Shown: in pieces, positions 58,037 through 64,000 of the stretch
How positions within the stretch are numbered: the stretch's first letter is position 1
Layout of the letters: every line of letters starts with the position of its first letter
NCBI RefSeq assembly: GCF_002855515.1
Contig: NZ_PKRP01000002.1
Span: 496,001 to 560,000, forward strand
Reading direction: 5' to 3'
Length of the DNA: 64,000 nucleotides
DNA from: Rhizobium sp. TH135
Lineage (GTDB): Bacteria; Pseudomonadota; Alphaproteobacteria; Rhizobiales; Rhizobiaceae
Program-made: the position numbers and the translations under genes
The notes under the pieces: model-generated
The model's database searches: none
The model's input: the letters and a program-made list of their open reading frames with translations, nothing else
What the model was told of the DNA's origin: nothing

Positions 58037-59362
58037 ATGGCACTGAGCGATGGCCTAGCCTCCTTCGCCTTGACATCCTATGGCTGGCTAGGCCTTGCGG
58101 CCTATCCGCTGTCGGGGCCGATGCTTGCCTATCGCGCGGCCAAGGGCAAGGAAGACAAGGCCCGTCGCGGAGAGCGCTTCGGCCATGCGAGCCTCGCGCG
58201 CCCTGTCGGCCCACTCGTTTGGATCCATGCCGCAAGCGTCGGTGAAACCACCGCCGTCGTCGCCCTGATGCGCGAACTGCGCCGCCGCGATATCCACGTG
58301 CTCCTGACCACCGGCACCGTGACCTCGGCCGAAGTGGCGAAGAACCGTCTCGGCGACATGGTCCTTCACCAATATGTACCGCTCGACCTCCTGCCATCGA
58401 TCCGCCGCTTCCTCGATTACTGGCAGCCGGATATCGCCATCGGCGTGGAATCTGAGATCTGGCCGACGACACTCGCCGAGCTGCATCGCCGACATATTCC
58501 GCAGATCCTCGTCAATGCCCGCATGTCCGATCGCTCGTTCGATCGCTGGAAGCGGCATCCGTCGATCGCCGAAACGCTTTTTGGCAAGCTGGCGCTGGTC
58601 ATTGCCCAGTCGGATCTCGATGCCGAACGCTTTCGCGATCTCGGCGCCTGGCCCGTCAGCGTATCCGGCAATATCAAGGTCGACAGCGATGCACCGCCTT
58701 GCGACGAGCAGGTGCTGGAGCGCTACCGTCAGCAGATCGGCGACCGCAAGAGCTGGGCCGCCATCTCCACCTTTGATGGCGAAGAGAAGATCGCCTCCAT
58801 GGTGCATCGTGCGCTGAAGGCCCATACGGGCATGTTGACCGTGCTCGTGCCGCGCCATCCCGAGCGCAGCGACGAGATCGAGGCCATGCTGGTGGAAAAG
58901 GGCCTCGTGGTTGCCCGCCGCACGCGTGGCGATGTTATTACGCCTGAGACGGATGTTTTCCTCGGCGACACGATCGGCGAGATGGGCCTTTATCTGCGCC
59001 TGACCGAAGTCGCCTTCGTCGGCCGGTCGCTTGCCGCCGATGGTGGCCAGAACCCACTGGAGCCGGCCATGCTCGGCTGTGCGGTTCTGTCCGGTCCGCA
59101 GGTCAGCAATTTCCGCGAAAGCTACCAGCGCTTGGTGCGCAAGGGGGCGGCCCGCATCGTCCGCGATGCCGAAATGCTCGCGAAGGCCGTCCACTTCCTC
59201 CTGAATAACGAGGTGGCGCGGTCAAAGATGATCGATGCCGGCCTTGAAAGCATGCAGGAGATGCGCGGTGCCCTGAGCGCGACGCTGAAGGGGCTCGAGC
59301 CCTATATCAGCCCTCTCTCCGTCAAGGCCAAGCTCGAGCCGCGCAGCGCCAGCCAGAGCTGA
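58037..59362 (+). CDS. waaA: 3-deoxy-D-manno-octulosonic acid transferase
   Basis: A 441-residue inner-membrane GT30 enzyme that adds Kdo to lipid IVA. The N-terminal hydrophobic helix (LGLAAYPLSGPMLAYRAAKG) anchors the protein. VWIHAASVGETTAVVALMRE carries the conserved catalytic Glu, SEIWPTTLAELHRR and AVLSGPQVSNFRESYQRL are further signatures, and GGQNPLEPAMLG binds CMP-Kdo. It is full length. It is followed by a HAD phosphatase and lpxK. The start ATG follows AGGTCCG. Confidence 0.95.
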   Translation: MALSDGLASFALTSYGWLGLAAYPLSGPMLAYRAAKGKEDKARRGERFGHASLARPVGPLVWIHAASVGETTAVVALMRELRRRDIHVLLTTGTVTSAEVAKNRLGDMVLHQYVPLDLLPSIRRFLDYWQPDIAIGVESEIWPTTLAELHRRHIPQILVNARMSDRSFDRWKRHPSIAETLFGKLALVIAQSDLDAERFRDLGAWPVSVSGNIKVDSDAPPCDEQVLERYRQQIGDRKSWAAISTFDGEEKIASMVHRALKAHTGMLTVLVPRHPERSDEIEAMLVEKGLVVARRTRGDVITPETDVFLGDTIGEMGLYLRLTEVAFVGRSLAADGGQNPLEPAMLGCAVLSGPQVSNFRESYQRLVRKGAARIVRDAEMLAKAVHFLLNNEVARSKMIDAGLESMQEMRGALSATLKGLEPYISPLSVKAKLEPRSASQS

Positions 59363-59383
59363 ACCTAAAACAGGATCTTCCCC

Positions 59384-60091
59384 ATGCAGCAGACGCAAAG
59401 GATTGCCGGCATCCTGTTCGACAAGGACGGCACGCTGCTCGATTTTGACGCCAGCTGGGGACCGGTCAATCGCGAGGTGGCGCTGATGGCCGCCGATGGC
59501 GACGAGGCGCTCGCCGATCGGCTGCTGCTGGTCTGCGGCATGGATCCCGTGAGCGGTGCCATCGTGCCGGACAGCCTCTTTGCCGCCGGCAACACGGTCG
59601 AGATTGCAGAGGGCATGATTAATGCCGGCTCGCCCTTCGCGCTAGAAGCTCTGGTGCCGAAGATCGATGATTGCTTCGCAAAGGCCGCCGAACTCTCGGT
59701 GCCTGTGACCGAACTCCAGCCGCTCTTCGCCCGCCTGCACGGCAAGGGCCTTCGTCTCGGTATCGCCTCCAGCGACAATGAACGCTCGATCCGGGTCGCT
59801 GCCGAGCGCTTCGGCATCCTGCCATATATTGCTTTCGTTGCCGGCTATGACAGCGGCCATGGCAAGAAGCCGGAAGCCGGCATGGTGCTCGGCTTCTGCG
59901 CCGCGACCGGGCTCGCACCGGCAGAAGTGGCCGTCGTTGGCGACAACAATCACGACCTGCACATGGGCAAGAATGCCGGTGCCGGCCTGAAGATCGGCGT
60001 GCTCTCCGGCACCGGCTCGCGGGAGACGCTTACCCTGCATTCCGACATGGTGCTCGCCGATATCACCGAGCTCGAAGCCGTCCTCAACTGA
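59384..60091 (+). CDS. HAD-family phosphatase (Gph-like)
   Basis: A 235-residue enzyme. Motif I is GILFDKDGTLLDFDASWGPV, motif II is GIASSDNERSIRV, motif III is the lysine in GHGKKPEAGM, and motif IV is VVGDNNHDLHMGKNAGAG. The cap is C1-type as in phosphoglycolate phosphatases. Since the glycolate oxidase genes are 35 kb away, a phosphoglycolate role is possible but not shown. It lies 21 bases after waaA and 113 before lpxK. Confidence 0.9.
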   Translation: MQQTQRIAGILFDKDGTLLDFDASWGPVNREVALMAADGDEALADRLLLVCGMDPVSGAIVPDSLFAAGNTVEIAEGMINAGSPFALEALVPKIDDCFAKAAELSVPVTELQPLFARLHGKGLRLGIASSDNERSIRVAAERFGILPYIAFVAGYDSGHGKKPEAGMVLGFCAATGLAPAEVAVVGDNNHDLHMGKNAGAGLKIGVLSGTGSRETLTLHSDMVLADITELEAVLN

Positions 60092-60204
60092 CAGCGCTCG
60101 TGCCATTTCGGCACGCCTGTGCTTGACGGTTCGGCGTTGCAATGGTTCTTGTTGCGCGCATGAGGCGGTGCCAGAGGGGCGCCGGGGTCACGACAGGGAC
60201 GAGA

Positions 60205-61239
60205 ATGGTATCCGAGGCACCACCCTTCTGGTGGACCAAGACCGGCTGGCAGGCGATCTACCTCTATCCGCTCTCCTTTGTGTATGGCCGCATCTCCGGT
60301 GCCATCATGCAGCATCGCCGCCGCCACGCTTTACCCGTGCCGGTCGTCTGCATCGGAAACTTCACCGTCGGCGGTGCCGGCAAGACCCCGACCGCAATCG
60401 CGATTGCCCGCGCCGCCAAGGCGAGGGGGCTGACCCCCGGTTTCCTCAGCCGCGGTTATGGCGGCTCGCTGGATGTCACCACCGTCGTTGACCCGCATCA
60501 CCATCGCTCCACGGCTGTCGGAGACGAGCCGCTGCTGCTCGCCCGCGAGGCGCTGACCGTCATTTCCCGCCGCAGGGTCGCGGGCGCTGAAAAGCTGGTG
60601 GCCGAGGGCGTTGATCTCGTCATTATGGATGACGGTTTCCAGAGCGCCCGGCTTCTGGTGGATTACGCCTTGATCGTTGTGGACAGCCGGCGCGGCATCG
60701 GCAATGGCTGGGTCGTGCCCTCAGGCCCCGTACGCGCGCCCCTTGAGGTCCAGATGCGCCAGCTCGATGCGATCCTGAAGGTCGGCAAGGGAGATGCGGC
60801 AGACCGCTTTGTTCGCCAGGCGTCCCGCAGCGGGAAGCCGGTTCTGGTCGCCAATGTCACGCCCCAGGCGGCGGACGATCTCGCCGGTCGGTCAGTGCTC
60901 GCTTACGCAGGCATCGCCGATCCGAAGAAGTTCTATCGAACGCTGGAAGAGCTCGGCGCAGTCATCGTCGACCGCGCGGACTTTCCCGATCATCATCATC
61001 TCGCTGACGACGAGATCTCGGATCTGCTGTCACGCGCCGAACGCCAGGGCCTGCAACTGGTGACGACGGCAAAGGACAGTGTCCGCCTGTCGGGCGGTCA
61101 CGGCCGGTCGGCGGAGCTGTCGGAAAAATCGCGGGTGGTGGAGATCGACATGGTCTTCGATGACCCGAAGGCTCCGGACCTGATCATCGACCGGGCGATC
61201 GAGGCCTGCCGGCGCAGGCGCCTTGGCAAGAAGGCCTGA
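60205..61239 (+). CDS. lpxK: Tetraacyldisaccharide 4'-kinase
   Basis: A 344-residue membrane-associated kinase that phosphorylates the 4' position of the lipid A precursor. The N-terminal membrane-associating start is [20 protein letters not shown]; the P-loop is [17 protein letters not shown]; the family-specific GFLSRGYGG and [12 protein letters not shown] follow. The ATG follows AGGGACGAGA. It ends 3 bases before the convergent DUF2093 gene. Confidence 0.95.
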   Translation: MVSEAPPFWWTKTGWQAIYLYPLSFVYGRISGAIMQHRRRHALPVPVVCIGNFTVGGAGKTPTAIAIARAAKARGLTPGFLSRGYGGSLDVTTVVDPHHHRSTAVGDEPLLLAREALTVISRRRVAGAEKLVAEGVDLVIMDDGFQSARLLVDYALIVVDSRRGIGNGWVVPSGPVRAPLEVQMRQLDAILKVGKGDAADRFVRQASRSGKPVLVANVTPQAADDLAGRSVLAYAGIADPKKFYRTLEELGAVIVDRADFPDHHHLADDEISDLLSRAERQGLQLVTTAKDSVRLSGGHGRSAELSEKSRVVEIDMVFDDPKAPDLIIDRAIEACRRRRLGKKA

Positions 61240-61242
61240 GGC

Positions 61243-61473
61243 TCAGCGGCGCTGGTTGGGAAGCGCGCCGGCGCGCTTTTCCGCTTCCAAAGATGCCGCA
61301 GCATCCACATAGGCTTCCTGCCGCGCCACGCTCCAGTATTTCAGCTCGTCGACCAGCACCGGGCGCCCGGTGATCGCGCAGGTGACGAAGGTCCCCGGCG
61401 TCAGGATCTGGAAATCGGCATCGAGATAGCGGATCTTGGCTTCGCGGTTTCCGCCGCCTTCGAAACGGTTCAT
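61243..61473 (-). CDS. DUF2093 domain protein
   Basis: A 76-residue protein matching DUF2093: MNRFEGGGNREAKIRYLDAD, FQILTPGTFVTCAITGRPV and LDELKYWSVARQEAYVDA in outline (here VDELKYWSVARQEAYVDA). It is an alphaproteobacterial family of unknown function that often lies next to lpxK. The start ATG was chosen because the family starts MNRFEGGG; the longer frame has no conserved residues. Confidence 0.9.
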   Translation of the reverse strand: MNRFEGGGNREAKIRYLDADFQILTPGTFVTCAITGRPVLVDELKYWSVARQEAYVDAAASLEAEKRAGALPNQRR

Positions 61474-61567
61474 CACTCTTCTCCTGCGCCGCGTGTCACG
61501 GAACTGCAATACAGCGCCCTCCCGGCGAATGAAAGATGGCTCACGTCAAAACCCGTGCGTGGCACGC

Positions 61568-63415
61568 TCAGCTCCGTCCGAACAGCCGTTCGATATCGGA
61601 AAGCTTGAGCTCCACATAAGTCGGCCGCCCGTGATTGCACTGACCCGAGCCCGGCGTCTGCTCCATCTGTCTGAGAAGTGCGTTCATCTCCTCGACCCGC
61701 AGCCGCCGGCCCGAGCGCACGGACCCGTGGCAGGCCATGGTGGCCGCCACATGTTCGAGCTTGGCCGACAGCCGGTCGGCAGTATCCCATTCGGCGATCT
61801 CGTCGGCGAGGTCGCGCACCAGCTGGGTCGCATCCATCTCGCCGAGCATCGCCGGGGTCTCGCGCACGGCAATGGCACCCGGCCCGAAACGCTCGATCGC
61901 CAGCCCCAACTGCTCCAGGCTTGTCGCATGCGTCATCAGCCGATCGCAATCCTCTTCCGTGAGGTCGACGATCTCGGGGATCAACAGCCCTTGCGAGGGA
62001 AGTCGCCGACCCGTCAGCGCCTTGCGCATCTGCTCGAAGACCAGCCGCTCATGGGCGGCATGCTGGTCGACGATGACAAGACCGTCCTCCGTTTGCGCCA
62101 CGATATAGTTGGCATGCACCTGCGCTCGCGCAGCACCGAGCGGATAGCTGGCGATCGCCTCGACGGTGGCACTCTGGGGGGCAGGGGAGGGTATCGGTTC
62201 GCTTCGGGCTGTCGGCACGGTGAGGCTGTCGAATGCCGCCTGCGCCGCTTCGCCAAAACCGCGTGCAGCCGGTGCAGCAGCGGCCGCAAACCCGCTGCCA
62301 AAGCTCGGCGCTGTCCCATAAAGCGGCCGCGATGGCGAACTGGCCGGTGACCAAGCCTGGGCCGGCTGCGGCGAGAAGCCAGGGCGGAAAGCACGCAGCA
62401 TGCCGCCGGCCCCGGTCGTTGCCGCCCGGTCGCCCTCGCGCTGAAGAGATTGCCGGATGGCCCCGACGATCAGCCCGCGCACCAGCGCCGGATCGCGGAA
62501 GCGCACATCCGATTTCGCTGGATGCACGTTGACGTCCACGAGCGCGGGGTCGAGCGTCAAAGACAACACGGCTACCGGATAGCGGCCTTGAGGAATGGTC
62601 TCGGCATAAGCACCACGGATCGCAGATAGGATCTGCTTGTCCTGCACGGGGCGTCCGTTGACGAATGCATATTGATGGGCGGAATTGCCCCGGTTGAAGG
62701 TCGGCACGCCGGCAAAACCTGATAGCCGCACATCCTCGCGCTCGGCATCGAGCTCAATCGCATTGTCCTTGAAATCGGCACCAAGCACCTGCGCGATGCG
62801 CGCGAGATGATCGTCGCCAGTGCCGGGAAATTCGAGCGTCGAGCGGTCGGTGCCTGACAGCACGAAGCGGATGGCTGGAAAGGCGATCGCCATGCGCTTG
62901 ACGATCTCGCTGATCGCACCCGCTTCCGCCTTCTCCGTCTTCATGAATTTCAGCCGAGCAGGCGTGGCGAAGAACAGATCGCGCACCTCGACCGTCGTGC
63001 CCGGATTGGCCGCTGCCGGGCGCACATCCCCTACCTTGCCACCGACCACGGCAATTTCAGCACCGCTGTCGGCGCCGGCGGGACGACTGGTGATCGTCAG
63101 CTTCGCGACCGATCCGATCGAGGGCAGGGCCTCGCCGCGAAAGCCGAGCGAGCGGATGTCGAACAGCGTCTCGCTGAGTTTCGATGTGCAATGCCGGCGG
63201 ATGGCGAGCGCCAGATCCTCAGGCCCCATGCCGCACCCATTGTCGATGACCCGCAAAAGCGTCTTGCCGCCGCCGGCCGTCGCCACCTCGATGCGGGTCG
63301 CGCCTGCGTCGATCGCATTCTCGATCAGTTCCTTCGCTGCACTGGCCGGTCGTTCGATGACCTCGCCGGCGGCGATCTGGTTGATGAGTGTCTCGGAGAG
63401 TTGCTTGATGATCAT
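61568..63415 (-). CDS. mutL: DNA mismatch repair protein MutL
   Basis: A 615-residue protein. The GHKL ATPase domain has [26 protein letters not shown] and [15 protein letters not shown]; the transducer part has [13 protein letters not shown]. The C-terminal domain contains [12 protein letters not shown], the endonuclease motif DQHA-x2-E-x4-E, and CNHGRPT near the end. It coordinates mismatch repair after MutS and, with this motif, can nick DNA itself. Starts at [20 protein letters not shown], the usual N-terminus. Confidence 0.96.
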   Translation of the reverse strand: MIIKQLSETLINQIAAGEVIERPASAAKELIENAIDAGATRIEVATAGGGKTLLRVIDNGCGMGPEDLALAIRRHCTSKLSETLFDIRSLGFRGEALPSIGSVAKLTITSRPAGADSGAEIAVVGGKVGDVRPAAANPGTTVEVRDLFFATPARLKFMKTEKAEAGAISEIVKRMAIAFPAIRFVLSGTDRSTLEFPGTGDDHLARIAQVLGADFKDNAIELDAEREDVRLSGFAGVPTFNRGNSAHQYAFVNGRPVQDKQILSAIRGAYAETIPQGRYPVAVLSLTLDPALVDVNVHPAKSDVRFRDPALVRGLIVGAIRQSLQREGDRAATTGAGGMLRAFRPGFSPQPAQAWSPASSPSRPLYGTAPSFGSGFAAAAAPAARGFGEAAQAAFDSLTVPTARSEPIPSPAPQSATVEAIASYPLGAARAQVHANYIVAQTEDGLVIVDQHAAHERLVFEQMRKALTGRRLPSQGLLIPEIVDLTEEDCDRLMTHATSLEQLGLAIERFGPGAIAVRETPAMLGEMDATQLVRDLADEIAEWDTADRLSAKLEHVAATMACHGSVRSGRRLRVEEMNALLRQMEQTPGSGQCNHGRPTYVELKLSDIERLFGRS

Positions 63416-63694
63416 GCGGCCATTTTCCCGGATTCGGAGCTCCGACGAAAGACGAAATCGTATCGCGGTGGCCGCCATGCCCATCATTAAGCGTGCCTTA
63501 ACGGAATGTCTCTAGTTTGAACAATGACTTGCAATGTCTCTTCAGCAGGTCTGCTGGCGGTGGAATGAGGATACGGGCCGGAGTGTCCCTCGCATATCTC
63601 CCTGCCTGGAACGCGGTCCGGCATGTCTCCATCATGGCATCAGCCCCCCAAATTCTCGTTGTCTTCGGATGGCGAGGTTCCTAGAGGCAGCAGT

Positions 63695-64000
63695 GTGAGC
63701 GAGTTTCCACAGGCCCCCGGCCAGGACAAGCGACGGCAGGGGCCCGACAATTCGTCGGCCGAGACCGCTCTCGACGCTGCCCTGCTGGACGCCGTGTCGG
63801 AGGCCTTCTCCTCGGCCTTCATCATCTATGACCGCAACGATCACCTGATCTTCGCAAGCCGCAGCGCCCGCCAGTTCCTGCCTTTGCCATCAAACTTTTT
63901 CGAACCCGGTTCGCGCCTGAGGGACATCCTCGGAGCCGCATACGACCTTGGCCTGCGCCATGCTGCGAGCGGCCAGTCCGATGGTGCAGCACTCAGCCGC
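63695..64000 (+). CDS. PAS-domain signalling protein, N-terminal part
   Basis: The gene runs off the right edge; 102 codons are visible. It starts with GTG and AGAGG upstream. After a disordered first 30 residues, LLDAVSEAFSSAFIIYDRND followed by HLIFASRSARQFLP is a PAS-domain start of the kind found before GGDEF/EAL or histidine kinase modules. A cyclic-di-GMP or kinase role cannot be decided from this part. No signal peptide or membrane segment is seen. Confidence 0.7.
   Translation, partial: MSEFPQAPGQDKRRQGPDNSSAETALDAALLDAVSEAFSSAFIIYDRNDHLIFASRSARQFLPLPSNFFEPGSRLRDILGAAYDLGLRHAASGQSDGAALSR

Overview
The window is chromosomal housekeeping DNA from an alphaproteobacterium of the order Hyphomicrobiales, most likely family Rhizobiaceae (Agrobacterium/Rhizobium/Ciceribacter type). 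The evidence is high GC with GC-rich third codon positions, a hisS-hisZ-hisG operon, a mannosylfructose-phosphate synthase/phosphatase pair of the type described in Agrobacterium, a VtlR/LsrB-like LysR regulator beside a DUF1127 gene, a groESL operon with a CIRCE element, an lpxK region with DUF4170 and DUF2093 genes, and many DUF families typical of rhizobia (DUF3422, DUF6880, DUF937). I found no rRNA, tRNA, CRISPR array, prophage or complete insertion sequence.

Layout. 1-7.4 kb: end of a secreted protein, a patatin-like lipase, TetR and LysR regulators, a DUF1127 protein, a large chemoreceptor and a DUF937 protein. 7.5-12 kb: gshA, rsmE, a PiT phosphate transporter preceded by a PHO box, and a Nudix hydrolase. 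12.2-15.3 kb: mannosylfructose synthesis pair and a GntR regulator. 15.4-19.7 kb: DUF3422, DUF6880, an AT-richer membrane protein and a LysR regulator. 19.8-24.2 kb: glycolate oxidase glcD-glcE-(membrane protein)-glcF. 24.3-31.7 kb: envelope and small-function genes, namely an outer-membrane barrel, two tandem L,D-transpeptidases, two convergent Tag-family glycosylases, a HAD hydrolase, two metal-linked secreted proteins, a methyltransferase-like protein and a RelBE-type toxin-antitoxin pair. 31.8-36.3 kb: hisS-hisZ-hisG, a methyltransferase and DoxX. 36.5-39.9 kb: a PAS-fold protein, a 762-bp stretch without a confident gene, and groES-groEL. 40-44.6 kb: chrA, a HAD-IIA phosphatase, ribF, a split YeeE/YedE transporter and an orphan BrnA-like protein. 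44.8-53.5 kb: ileS, a lipoprotein, an acetyltransferase, tadA, a pseudouridine synthase with a very long charged tail, rsmD and a second patatin. 53.5-64 kb: a KefB-type antiporter, pmbA/tldE, a CysQ-like phosphatase, DUF4170, waaA, a HAD phosphatase, lpxK, DUF2093, mutL and the start of a PAS sensor protein.

Several groups clearly work together: glcDEF oxidises glycolate to glyoxylate; hisZ and hisG form the first enzyme of histidine synthesis and are co-transcribed with hisS; mfpsA/mfppB make the compatible solute mannosylfructose; waaA and lpxK build lipid A-Kdo; rsmE, rsmD, tadA and the Rlu-type enzyme modify rRNA and tRNA.

The oddest structure is at the 3' end of groEL. The last codons, the stop and an adjoining hairpin are repeated exactly (34 bp) 99 bp further downstream, and two adjoining palindromes lie between the copies. 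Other points worth a look are a perfect PHO box ahead of the PiT gene, a RelBE pair fused at operon level to a methyltransferase-like gene, a patch of unusual codon use inside hisS, and a membrane protein inserted in the glycolate oxidase operon. No clearly new defence or mobile system is visible.
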